A stretch of 11,571 bases of DNA from an uncultured Blautia sp. (GTDB taxonomy: Bacteria; Bacillota; Clostridia; Lachnospirales; Lachnospiraceae), in assembly GCA_900551465.1 (NCBI GenBank), contig URWL01000030.1:1-11571 (forward strand). Direction: 5' to 3'. The notes below the pieces were generated by a model, which was given only the letters and a program-made list of their open reading frames with translations, did not search any database and was not told where the DNA came from. Positions within the stretch are counted from its first letter, which is position 1. Each line of letters opens with the position of its first letter. Of this stretch, positions 1 to 7,152 are shown in pieces. A program made the translations under genes and the position numbers.

Positions 1-1
1 A

Positions 2-2002
2 TCACTTCATCTCCCTTATCGCATTTTTTCCGGCTTTGATCTTGCTTACTAACGGAATCTTGGAGGAACAGATGAACTCACAGGAACGGCATTCCACACA
101 ATCCATAACGTTCATATCCTTCATTCCCTGCCAGTTCTGCTCATCCGCATATTTTGCAAAATACAGCGGTGAAAGTTCCATTGGACAGACGTCTACACAG
201 CGTCCGCACTTGATACATTCCATTGGCTGTGTCTGATCAGTGTCAACCACAATGATTCCATTGGAACCCTTCATCATCGGAACGTCCAGATCGGTAAGCT
301 CGAATCCCATCATAGGACCGCCCATTTTGATCTGTACATCATCATCTGTAGTACCGCCGCAATAGTCGATCATTTCTTTTACGCTGGTACCTATCTTCAC
401 AATATAATTTCCAGGATTTTTGATCTTTTCACCTGTTACAGTTGCAACACGCTCGATCAGCGGCATACCTGTCCGGATCGCGTCAGAAATTGCTTTGACT
501 GTACTGATATTGCTGACTACAACGCCTACGTCTGCCGGAAGACCTCCACGCGGAACAGTTCTTCCTGTTACACGCTTGATCAGACTCTTTTCTGCACCCT
601 GAGGATATTTTGTTCTGGCTGTAACAACCTCGATGTTGTCGCAGTCTGCAAGCTTCTCCTCCATAAGCGCAATGGCGTCCGGCTTGTTGTCCTCAATTAC
701 AATGATGCCCTTTTGTGCATCCACAGTTTTAAGAACTGCCTTTAATCCATAAATGATGTCATCTGCAAACTCCAGAAGAACTCTGTGGTCTGCAGTAAGA
801 AGAGGTTCGCATTCGCAGCCGTTAAGGATAACTGCTTCGATTGGTTTGTTTGGTTTCAGCTTCACTGCTGTCGGGAAACCTGCACCGCCCATACCTACGA
901 TACCCGCTTCACGGACAATCTCAATGATCTCATCCGGTGTAAGCTCCTCATAGCCTTTATGCGGTTTTACAGATTCATGCAGAGTATTTTTTCCATCAGA
1001 TTCAATTACAACAGCCATGACCTCACTGCCTCTGGTGGCATGGAGACGCGGTTCTACCGCAACTACGGTTCCACTGACGCTGGAATGGACAGGCGCACTG
1101 ATAAAAGCAGAGGCTTCACCAATCTTCTGACCTACTTTAACGGTATCTCCTACCTGCACTACAGGAGATGCCGGGGCACCCAGATGCTGTGACATGGAAA
1201 TCACAACTGTCTTTGGTTCCGGAAATCTTGCCAGTGCAATATGTTCGCTGAGTTCTTTACGCTCAGATGGATGAACGCCGCCGTAATAACCTGCAAAACG
1301 TTCTTCACGCACAGCATTTACATAATTACGGATCACATTAACATTTACTTTGGAATAATCACGAAGCTGAACCGGCTGATTTAAAAATTCTTCCAGACGT
1401 CCCTGTTTTTCAAGTCTTCTGTAGATTTTTTCCCATGCGCAGTCTTTATTGCCATCAACCTCACATTTGCCGTCTTTTGCGCCGCCGCACTGTCCGTTCA
1501 CAAGGCTCTTGGAGCAGTCAACGATAGGGCAGATACCTCCGGTGATATTCAGATAGCACTGTGCACATGCATCACAGCTTTTTTTTGTAAGAGCCATTCC
1601 GTGATGTCCGGTATAATTCAGAGAATTGCTGGCTGCATAAACTGGTTTACCAGCAAGATCTGCAACAGTCTGGATACCCAGTCCGCAGGAGATCACGATT
1701 ACATTTTCTGTTCCCTCCGGAATGATATTCTGAAGTTTCTTTTCTGTCAGAGTCTTGTTGCACAGGAAATCAACCCTGATGCTGCCTGTAACTGTTTTCC
1801 CCTGTTCAACAGCAAATTTTTCAAACTCACTACATTCCGGTTCATCCACAGTTTCAAATTCTTTAAAGCATTTGTTGCAGGCAACAATGAACAGGTTGTC
1901 TTTATCGGCTAACAATTCTGCCAGTTCATCGTTACTTTTTAACTTGTACTTGGTGTAGTTTTCCAATTGCTCACCTTCCTTATCCATTTGATACACAAAC
2001 AT
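2..2002 (-). CDS. rnfC: MetV-like domain fused to RnfC (NADH-oxidising electron-transfer subunit)
   Basis: Complete 666-residue protein, far longer than the roughly 440 residues usual for RnfC. Residues about 1-215 resemble MetV, the cysteine-rich partner of methylenetetrahydrofolate reductase: CNKC at 42-45, SCDACAQC at 142-149, then CPIVDC, NGQCGG, GKCEV and CAWEKIYRRL between 158 and 196. Residues 240-666 form a full RnfC: GGVHPSERKELS at 241-252, a barrel-sandwich segment at about 264-335, the NADH/FMN-type loop GMGGAGFPT at 370-378, NGCECEP at 394-400, an SLBB-like stretch at about 524-550, and two 4Fe-4S motifs (C596, C599, C602, C606 and C635, C638, C641, C645). In Acetobacterium woodii, separate RnfC2, MetV and MetF subunits make up the reductase, so this may be a fused MetV-RnfC2 passing electrons from NADH to MetF. 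It could instead be the RnfC of a membrane Rnf complex, because the downstream gene is outside the window. The start has only a weak AAGAAG ribosome site; Met6 is an alternative. It has its own promoter. Confidence 0.87.
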   Translation of the reverse strand: MFVYQMDKEGEQLENYTKYKLKSNDELAELLADKDNLFIVACNKCFKEFETVDEPECSEFEKFAVEQGKTVTGSIRVDFLCNKTLTEKKLQNIIPEGTENVIVISCGLGIQTVADLAGKPVYAASNSLNYTGHHGMALTKKSCDACAQCYLNITGGICPIVDCSKSLVNGQCGGAKDGKCEVDGNKDCAWEKIYRRLEKQGRLEEFLNQPVQLRDYSKVNVNVIRNYVNAVREERFAGYYGGVHPSERKELSEHIALARFPEPKTVVISMSQHLGAPASPVVQVGDTVKVGQKIGEASAFISAPVHSSVSGTVVAVEPRLHATRGSEVMAVVIESDGKNTLHESVKPHKGYEELTPDEIIEIVREAGIVGMGGAGFPTAVKLKPNKPIEAVILNGCECEPLLTADHRVLLEFADDIIYGLKAVLKTVDAQKGIIVIEDNKPDAIALMEEKLADCDNIEVVTARTKYPQGAEKSLIKRVTGRTVPRGGLPADVGVVVSNISTVKAISDAIRTGMPLIERVATVTGEKIKNPGNYIVKIGTSVKEMIDYCGGTTDDDVQIKMGGPMMGFELTDLDVPMMKGSNGIIVVDTDQTQPMECIKCGRCVDVCPMELSPLYFAKYADEQNWQGMKDMNVMDCVECRSCEFICSSKIPLVSKIKAGKNAIREMK

Positions 2003-2020
2003 TTTGCTTCTTTGTTTAAA

Positions 2021-2048
2021 TTATTTTTCCCTCTGCCCGGAAAAATAA
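2021..2048 (-). promoter_or_regulatory. Leader hairpin in front of metV-rnfC
   Basis: A perfect 10-bp inverted repeat (TTATTTTTCC paired with GGAAAAATAA) encloses an 8-base loop and ends 18 bases upstream of the start codon at 2002. It lies inside the predicted 5' leader. No T-tract follows on the minus strand, so it is not a simple terminator. It may be an RNA leader structure or a protein-binding dyad; the sequence does not show which. Confidence 0.55.
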
Positions 2049-2082
2049 CAGACAAAGTACTCAGCTTGCATTAATACAATTC

Positions 2083-2111
2083 AGTATAACATATATTAGC
2101 CATATTTTCCA
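2083..2111 (-). promoter_or_regulatory. Promoter of metV-rnfC
   Basis: On the minus strand there is a -35 TGGAAA (2106-2111), a 17-base spacer and a -10 TATACT (2083-2088) preceded by TGT, which makes an extended -10. The predicted start is near 2076, giving a leader of about 73 bases. A 10-bp stem with one bulged base (2098-2107 with 2116-2126) overlaps the -35 and could serve as an operator or a weak end signal for the upstream operon. Confidence 0.55.
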
Positions 2112-2168
2112 GTTTAAATATAGGCTTTTAGACACAAATATACATTATAAACAAAAATAACCTTTTCC

Positions 2169-2816
2169 TCATTCTTCTCTTTTCAGTCTCGGAAGATTCC
2201 ATCTGAAATGTGCTGCCAGATAACGTATCAGGATCACTACAGCAGAGGCTCCCACCATTGCAGCTACCGTGCCAAAACTGCGGTACAGGTAAACACAGGA
2301 AAAAGCGCCCACAATAGATGCGCAGGCATAAATATGCTTTACAAAAATATATGGCGGCACGCCTGCCATCATATCTCTCAAAAGCCCTCCGCCTACTCCG
2401 GTAATGGTTCCCAGAAATACCAGAAGAAAGGTATTGTCCACATATCCGTGTCGAATCCCTGTATGAACGCCAACCACTGTAAAAATCCCCAGGCCTATGG
2501 TATCCATGATCAGCATAAAACGATCATAAATCTCCCTGAAGTGTCCTTCCAGAAGCTCTTTTTTCAGATACAGCACTCCAAAAACCACGCATGAAGTCAG
2601 TGTCGCTACAATAGTGTATACCGGTTTCTGGAACATTCCCGGAGGAATGATGCCAAGAACAATGTCACGGATCATACCACCGCCAACTGAAGTAACTACT
2701 CCAAGAACACAGACACCAAAAATATCCATTCTTCTCCCCACGCCTACCATAGCGCCGGAAGCCGCAAAAGCAATGGTTCCTATGATTTCCATAATAAATG
2801 TAATAATTTCCTGCAT
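2169..2816 (-). CDS. TRIC/UPF0126-family membrane protein (YadS/YicG-like)
   Basis: A 215-residue, very hydrophobic protein of the normal length for the UPF0126/TRIC family, with about seven predicted membrane segments. It shows the family's internal duplication: the glycine-rich motif GGGMIRD at 45-51 recurs as GGGLLRD at 142-148, each preceded by a helix and followed by a short loop (IIPPG and GVPPY). Prokaryotic TRIC proteins are trimeric cation channels. Some bacterial UPF0126 members have been linked to amino-acid (glycine) uptake, so the substrate here is open. I chose the start at 2816 because AGGGGAG lies just upstream and the family's first helix begins there. The same frame stays open upstream to 3098, but that part only shadows the MATE gene. 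It lies 47 bases after the MATE stop with no promoter or terminator between, so the two genes are probably cotranscribed. Confidence 0.85.
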   Translation of the reverse strand: MQEIITFIMEIIGTIAFAASGAMVGVGRRMDIFGVCVLGVVTSVGGGMIRDIVLGIIPPGMFQKPVYTIVATLTSCVVFGVLYLKKELLEGHFREIYDRFMLIMDTIGLGIFTVVGVHTGIRHGYVDNTFLLVFLGTITGVGGGLLRDMMAGVPPYIFVKHIYACASIVGAFSCVYLYRSFGTVAAMVGASAVVILIRYLAAHFRWNLPRLKREE

Positions 2817-2863
2817 AACCCAAAACTCCCCTAAATATTTTTCTAAATTTTTCAGCTGTATTT

Positions 2864-4228
2864 TCACTGTCCGGAACCCATATTTTTCCGAATCCTCCAA
2901 TAATAAACAAATCCTGTTACGTCTGCCAGAATCCAGCCCACAGGAATCGCCCACCAAATGGCATTCACCCCAAACTGCGGCATCGGAGCCAGAAGATAAG
3001 CAAGCGCCACCCTGGTTCCCAGTGAAATAACCGTCAGAACCAGCGACATTACAGGTTTCTCCACCCCTCTGTATAATCCATACAAAAGAAACAGACATCC
3101 GATTCCCCAGTAAAAAACTCCTTCAATATGAAGATAATTTACCCCTGCATTTACAATAGCAGGCTGCGGATCCGTCAGAAAAATTTCTACCAGAGGCGCG
3201 GCAAAGATCCATACGATCACAGATATGACAAGACAGAAGCTCACGGAAACTTTTACTGCCATTCCGGAGGCTTTTCTGATTCTCTCATATTTTCTGGCTC
3301 CGTAATTCTGAGAAACAAAAAGAGAAAAGGCATTTCCAAATTCCTGCGCGGGCATATATGCCAGAGTATCAATCTTTACGGCAACTGCAAATGCAGCCAT
3401 GATCACCGTTCCAAAACTGTTCACCAGTCCCTGGATCATCAGGATTCCAAAATTCATTACCGACTGCTGGGCACAGGTAAGAACAGAATACTGCATGACA
3501 CGGTTCAAAATAGATTTTTCCATACGCATATACTGCTTTTCTATTCTAAGAACCGGAACCCTCCACAAAGTATAAACAGCAATTCCAATCCCGGCTGCCA
3601 TCTGTGCGATCACTGTTGCCGCAGCCGCACCTTCCACCCCTTTTCCAAGTCCGGCTACAAACCAGAGATCCAGGATAATATTTAAAACAGAAGACACAGC
3701 CAGAAACCACAAAGGAACGACAGAATTTCCCACTGCCCGGAGCAGACATGCAAAAAAATTATATAAAAAAACAAACAGGATCCCTGAAAAAATGATCCGT
3801 ATATATTGATACATCAGAGGATAAACTTCCTCCGGTATCTGCAGAAGTTTCAGTATTGGCCTTGTCCAAATAAATACTGCTGCATTCATGACAATTGTAA
3901 CAATTCCAACAAATACAAAAGACACCCATATGCTTTTTTTCAATTCCTGCTGATTGCCCGCCCCATAAGCAATAGAAAAAACAGCGCCGCTTCCCATGCA
4001 AAGACCAATGATCACTGAGGTCAGAAATGTCATCAACGTATAAGCCGAGCCTACCGCCGCCAGAGCCTCTGCTCCCAGAAATCTTCCGACTACCATGGTG
4101 TCTGCAATATTATAGACCTGCTGCAGAAGGTTTCCCAATATCATAGGAAGCGCAAAAATCAGCATGGTCTTCAGGATTTTCCCCTCGGTAAGATTTTTTT
4201 CCGCGTTTACAGTTTTTCTCATTTTCAT
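2864..4228 (-). CDS. MATE-family multidrug/cation efflux transporter
   Basis: A 454-residue polytopic membrane protein with the two-half MatE layout and about twelve predicted membrane helices. The first half has the characteristic start PMILGNLLQQVYNIADTMVV (about 29-48), followed by GRFLGAEALAAVG. The second half begins near residue 245 and carries QNYGARK at about 307-313, the usual MATE loop after helix 8. MATE pumps exchange Na+ or H+ for drugs, dyes or other organic cations at the cytoplasmic membrane; the substrate cannot be read from sequence. The start at 4228 is preceded by AAGGAG with six bases of spacing. A longer in-frame start at 4279 is unlikely because it would lie within the promoter. 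It is the first gene of a probable two-gene operon with the TRIC protein. Confidence 0.92.
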   Translation of the reverse strand: MKMRKTVNAEKNLTEGKILKTMLIFALPMILGNLLQQVYNIADTMVVGRFLGAEALAAVGSAYTLMTFLTSVIIGLCMGSGAVFSIAYGAGNQQELKKSIWVSFVFVGIVTIVMNAAVFIWTRPILKLLQIPEEVYPLMYQYIRIIFSGILFVFLYNFFACLLRAVGNSVVPLWFLAVSSVLNIILDLWFVAGLGKGVEGAAAATVIAQMAAGIGIAVYTLWRVPVLRIEKQYMRMEKSILNRVMQYSVLTCAQQSVMNFGILMIQGLVNSFGTVIMAAFAVAVKIDTLAYMPAQEFGNAFSLFVSQNYGARKYERIRKASGMAVKVSVSFCLVISVIVWIFAAPLVEIFLTDPQPAIVNAGVNYLHIEGVFYWGIGCLFLLYGLYRGVEKPVMSLVLTVISLGTRVALAYLLAPMPQFGVNAIWWAIPVGWILADVTGFVYYWRIRKNMGSGQ

Positions 4229-4250
4229 AAAATTCTCCTTATTCCAGAAA

Positions 4251-4279
4251 ATTATAAATCTTTTTTTTTGTAAAATCAA
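4251..4279 (-). promoter_or_regulatory. Promoter of the MATE-TRIC operon
   Basis: On the minus strand there is a -35 TTGATT (4274-4279), a 17-base spacer containing a run of nine A, and a perfect -10 TATAAT (4251-4256). The predicted transcript starts about 16 bases before the ATG at 4228, just upstream of AAGGAG. It follows directly on the terminator of the DUF3784 gene. Confidence 0.65.
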
Positions 4280-4306
4280 CTATAAGGAACTGTTCTTTTT
4301 GTATAT

Positions 4307-4349
4307 AAAAAGCAGGATACCTTCCTGATTTAGAGGAAGCATATCCTGC
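4307..4349 (-). terminator. Rho-independent terminator after the DUF3784 gene
   Basis: GCAGGATA (4312-4319) pairs with TATCCTGC (4342-4349), and the inner arms CTTCCT (4321-4326) and AGGAAG (4334-4339) extend the stem across a small internal loop. On the minus strand the hairpin is followed by TTTTT (4311-4307). It lies 28 bases after the DUF3784 stop. Confidence 0.85.
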
Positions 4350-4377
4350 ATGTTTTCCAGTAAAAACTCTTCAATTT

Positions 4378-4692
4378 TTAACGTTCTCTTTTATGTCGCT
4401 CCATAAGCAGTAAAATAAACATAACAAACCATATCACCCAGGCCAACAGACAGCCTGTTCCTGGATATTGAATATCTATGATTATTCCAACAGCAAACGG
4501 AAGCGCCATTAATAATATTCTTTTTCCATAAGCCTGGCACATGCTTTTTTCATCATGTTTTTTTCGCTCATCTTCCGGTTTCATATTATAACCAGATAAG
4601 AATTTTGCCGCTTTTCCATCTGATCTATAAAACCATATTCCAGATAAAAGCATGATTACTGACATTAATAAATCAAAAAAAATGTAAAACAT
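4378..4692 (-). CDS. DUF3784-family small membrane protein
   Basis: A 104-residue protein with one N-terminal hydrophobic segment (about 2-22), a charged loop, and two more hydrophobic segments (about 59-75 and 80-98), ending in the basic tail ERHKRER. The loop FLSGYNMKPEDERKKHDEK (about 31-49) matches the signature region I know from Firmicute DUF3784 proteins. The function of the family is not known and nothing nearby clarifies it. The start at 4692 is well fixed by GGAGG with about seven bases of spacing. It appears to be a single-gene unit, with a -10 box at 4728-4733 and its own terminator at 4307-4349. Confidence 0.8.
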   Translation of the reverse strand: MFYIFFDLLMSVIMLLSGIWFYRSDGKAAKFLSGYNMKPEDERKKHDEKSMCQAYGKRILLMALPFAVGIIIDIQYPGTGCLLAWVIWFVMFILLLMERHKRER

Positions 4693-4727
4693 GGCAGTCC
4701 TCCTTCCTCGAATCCGATGTTGGCTTC

Positions 4728-4733
4728 ATTATA
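4728..4733 (-). promoter_or_regulatory. Probable -10 box for the DUF3784 gene
   Basis: A perfect TATAAT on the minus strand lies 35 bases upstream of the start codon at 4692. No convincing -35 is visible at the right distance; only weak AT-rich matches are present. It lies between the tRNA terminator and the gene, where a promoter would be expected. Confidence 0.5.
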
Positions 4734-4778
4734 CTCCCTCTCATGATAAAAGTATATCTAAAGCTTATTTTTAATAAC

Positions 4779-4815
4779 AAAAAACCAGAAACATCTTTTA
4801 AAGATATCTCTGGTT
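4779..4815 (-). terminator. Terminator after tRNA-Trp
   Basis: On the minus strand AACCAGA and ATCTT pair with AAGAT and TCTGGTT, with two small mismatches and a short loop, and a run of six T follows (4784-4779). It ends the tRNA transcript and probably also any read-through from the upstream sugar genes. Confidence 0.85.
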
Positions 4816-4824
4816 CTCATATAG

Positions 4825-4895
4825 CAGGGGATGAGAGAATCGAACTCCCACCAAAGGTTTTGGAGACCCCTATCATACCATTTGACCAATCCCCT
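4825..4895 (-). tRNA. tRNA-Trp (anticodon CCA)
   Basis: A 71-base cloverleaf read on the minus strand: acceptor AGGGGAT/ATCCCCT (fully Watson-Crick), D stem GTCA/TGAT with loop AATGGTA, anticodon stem GGGGT/ACCTT with loop CTCCAAA (T33, anticodon CCA), a four-base variable loop, T arm GGGAG-TTCGATT-CTCTC, and discriminator G. Layout and loops match Gram-positive tRNA-Trp as I recall it. The 3' CCA is not encoded (CTA follows), so it would be added after transcription. Four G-U pairs are spread over the D, anticodon and T stems. It has a consensus promoter and a strong terminator. Confidence 0.93.
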
Positions 4896-4912
4896 TTGCG
4901 ATTACTTTATGA

Positions 4913-4941
4913 ATTATACATGCAAAAGGAACAATTGTCAA
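4913..4941 (-). promoter_or_regulatory. Consensus sigma-A promoter of tRNA-Trp
   Basis: A perfect TTGACA (4936-4941), a 17-base spacer and a perfect TATAAT (4913-4918) on the minus strand. The predicted start is about 10 bases before the mature tRNA 5' end. It lies within 28 bases of the aldose 1-epimerase stop codon. Confidence 0.85.
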
Positions 4942-4968
4942 TAGCAGAATCATTTTTTGTTTTATTTT

Positions 4969-5847
4969 TTACTGTCTAATCAGTATACTCCAGCTGTTTC
5001 GATAAACTCCCCCGCTTTCCAGCGCTATCAGACCAGGCTGCTGTACAATATCTTCTACAATATCTTTTCTGGAAGGAAGAGAACTCCATGGTTCTATACA
5101 TACATAATTCGGAGTTTTCAATGGTCTGTGCCAGATTCCCAAATAATCCATATCAGGAAAACTGATCACGATTTCCCTATCTCCTTTTTCGCTGTTCAGC
5201 TTTACTTCCCGCGGTACTTTTTTCAGAATAATCGCATCATGATCAAACAAATCATGTCTTAAATTAAGATATCGCTTTTCTGTTAGTTCCAGAAATTCAT
5301 CTCCTTCCAAAACAAAGCAGTCTTCCGACATTTTTACCCTTTTTGGTGACGCATTTACACCAAAATCAATACGGTAATCTTCAAATTCTGCTCCCTGATC
5401 TACTGGTACTATGAATCCTGGGTGTCCACCTATTCCAAAATACATCGTCTTTTCATCTTTATTTTTCACCTGATAAGCAATCTCCAGCCTTTCCCCGACA
5501 AGAGTCCAGGTTATTTCCAGACTGAAAAGAAAAGGATACTGTATCAGTGTTTCTTCTGATGCATCCAGTTTCAATGTCAGACTTTCTTTCGTCTTTGACA
5601 CAAGCTTCATCTCTGAGGTTGGAAGAAATCCATGAATATCCATATGATATCTTTTTCCCTGAAACTGATAACTTTTTTCAGTCATCCTTCCTATATAAGG
5701 AAAAAGGTTCGGTGCTCTGTCTTCCCAGATTTCTTTATCTCCCTGCCAGATATATTCCTGACCATCTGAATCACACATGGACCGGAGTTCTCCCCCTCTG
5801 GATGATATTTTTACTGCCAGTATGGAATTTGAAATTTCATAATTCAT
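4969..5847 (-). CDS. Aldose 1-epimerase family protein (LacX-like mutarotase)
   Basis: A 292-residue protein of the galactose-mutarotase-like fold, most like the LacX branch. Members interconvert the alpha and beta anomers of free sugars in the cytoplasm. Expected active-site positions are present: FPYIGRM (R54), HGFLP with H72, GGHPGF with H142 as the likely acid, and CIEPWSSLP with E252 as the likely base. The start at 5847 is preceded by GAGGA at suitable spacing and no signal peptide is seen. It lies 28 bases after the isomerase stop, so the two are almost certainly cotranscribed. That suggests it supplies the isomerase with the right anomer, much as yihR accompanies yihS in E. coli. No terminator is visible between its stop and the tRNA promoter, so its transcript may run into the tRNA terminator. 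The sugar is not known. Confidence 0.88.
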   Translation of the reverse strand: MNYEISNSILAVKISSRGGELRSMCDSDGQEYIWQGDKEIWEDRAPNLFPYIGRMTEKSYQFQGKRYHMDIHGFLPTSEMKLVSKTKESLTLKLDASEETLIQYPFLFSLEITWTLVGERLEIAYQVKNKDEKTMYFGIGGHPGFIVPVDQGAEFEDYRIDFGVNASPKRVKMSEDCFVLEGDEFLELTEKRYLNLRHDLFDHDAIILKKVPREVKLNSEKGDREIVISFPDMDYLGIWHRPLKTPNYVCIEPWSSLPSRKDIVEDIVQQPGLIALESGGVYRNSWSILIRQ

Positions 5848-5875
5848 ATTTCATCCTCTTTTTTATATTACAAAA

Positions 5876-7123
5876 TTATATTTTTCCATGTATTTTTCCT
5901 TTTTTCACAGCCACTGCAATGGAAAGCTCCGGGGTATAATACGGAATCAGAGTAGCCTGAATCGCATGATAGAGATCCGGTTTGCCTGGCCATACCGTTC
6001 CGTTTGGATCATTATTCCGATCCATCTGATGGAACCAGGAGCCGTTTTTGTGATCCAAAACTTTCCTGTCCAGATACTCAACAAACTCTGAATACTCATC
6101 TGCATATTTCTGTTTCCCCGTAACACGGAAAAGGACTGCTGCTGTATTGACAGCCTCTGCAAGAACCCAATGCATTCTGTCATGAACGATAGGCTTTCCA
6201 TCCCATCCTGTAGTATAAACAATACCTGCAGCACCATCTGCATCCCATCCATCTTCAATAGCTCTGTTAAAAAGATTTTCAGCTGCTGTTATATACGGGA
6301 CTGCTCTGTCTTTCTCATCTTTGAAAGAAGAAAGTGCCCATTGTACAATCAAACGAGCCCATTCAAGTCCGTGACCCGGAGTTGCTCCATATGGTTTAAA
6401 CTGATCATCCGGGTGATCTTTGTTACATTCCAGATCCGGCTCCCAATCACTTGTATAGTGTTCCGGAATTCTCCATTCATTACTCTCCGCCCATCCTATA
6501 ACATGATTTATAATCCTTCCACATCTCATACGATATGTTTCATTACCTGTTACATCTGCTGCAGCCAAAAAAGCTTCAACTGTATGCATATTTGCATTAA
6601 GCCCTCTGTATGGGTCTTTGACTGTAAATTCTGTATTCCATGTGTCACAGGATAATCCTTCTTCTTCATCCCAAAAATAACGATCATAGGTTTCCAAAGC
6701 CATATCCAACAGTTCTTTTCCTCTCGGATGACCTGCAAGAACTGCCCCTGATCCTGCAAGAATCACAAATGCATGTGCATAGCAAAGCTTATTTTTTGAA
6801 TGTCCTCCATCTTCTGTCAGCGCAGAATACCATCCACCATTTTCCTTATCTCGTGCAGCGCCTAAAAGACCATTTACAGCTGAATCGATTAATCTGTCAC
6901 TGTCTTTGCAGCCCAAATATTTTCCGATAGTATATACATGTGTCATTCTGCTTGTTGCATAAGTTTCTCTGTTATATGATTTCCATGGAGTACCATCATC
7001 CCCAAGATAATAGCATGTTCCATCCGGTGCCGGAAACTGGCGCCCAAAATGCAGGAGATTTTCTCGAATCTCTCTCATAAATATTTTATTTTCCTCTGTA
7101 TCTATCTGATATTTTTTTTCCAT
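5876..7123 (-). CDS. AGE-superfamily aldose-ketose isomerase (YihS/mannose isomerase-like)
   Basis: A 415-residue (alpha/alpha)6-barrel-type protein of the N-acylglucosamine 2-epimerase superfamily. It is close over its whole length to E. coli YihS (about 413 residues): SRMTHVY with R59, NGGWY at 95-99, NANMHTVEAF with H180, TPGHGLEW with H251, GIVYTTGWDGKPIV at about 300-313, and KPDLYHA with H386. These match the YihS catalytic histidines I recall (H176, H248, H383) and R55. Such enzymes isomerise mannose to fructose or sulfoquinovose to sulfofructose. Two glutamines I recall as water-mediated sulfonate contacts in YihS (Q362, Q379) align with H365 and P382, so a mannose-type or other neutral aldose substrate is more likely. 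The start at 7123 has GAGGG about nine bases upstream. A terminator lies just upstream and no promoter is visible, so expression probably depends on read-through from the importer genes. Confidence 0.87.
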   Translation of the reverse strand: MEKKYQIDTEENKIFMREIRENLLHFGRQFPAPDGTCYYLGDDGTPWKSYNRETYATSRMTHVYTIGKYLGCKDSDRLIDSAVNGLLGAARDKENGGWYSALTEDGGHSKNKLCYAHAFVILAGSGAVLAGHPRGKELLDMALETYDRYFWDEEEGLSCDTWNTEFTVKDPYRGLNANMHTVEAFLAAADVTGNETYRMRCGRIINHVIGWAESNEWRIPEHYTSDWEPDLECNKDHPDDQFKPYGATPGHGLEWARLIVQWALSSFKDEKDRAVPYITAAENLFNRAIEDGWDADGAAGIVYTTGWDGKPIVHDRMHWVLAEAVNTAAVLFRVTGKQKYADEYSEFVEYLDRKVLDHKNGSWFHQMDRNNDPNGTVWPGKPDLYHAIQATLIPYYTPELSIAVAVKKGKIHGKI

Positions 7124-7152
7124 TGCATCTGCCCTCTGTCTCTCTATTTAAG

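Noticed and set aside
785..1192. Plus-strand open frame opposite metV-rnfC
   Set aside because: It shows no domain character and lies antisense to a conserved RnfC region.
2098..2126. Stem AGCC-ATATTT/AAATAT-GGCT as terminator of the MATE-TRIC operon
   Set aside because: It is AT-rich, has a bulge, lacks a following T-tract and overlaps the -35 of the next promoter; it is mentioned only within that promoter entry.
2817..3098. In-frame upstream extension of the TRIC gene (start at 3098, 309 residues)
   Set aside because: The extra 94 residues overlap the MATE gene, have no membrane-protein character matching the family, and a good ribosome site with the usual family start is found at 2816.
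4229..4279. Longer MATE start at 4279
   Set aside because: The -35 and -10 boxes of the predicted promoter (4251-4279) lie inside this extension, while 4228 has AAGGAG at ideal spacing.
4969..7123. Sulfoquinovose (sulfoglycolysis) locus based on the yihR-yihS-like pair
   Set aside because: The glutamines aligned with sulfonate-contact positions are replaced, the importer is ribose type, the kinase is FGGY, and no sulfoquinovosidase, aldolase or transaldolase is visible. It is kept only as a weak alternative.
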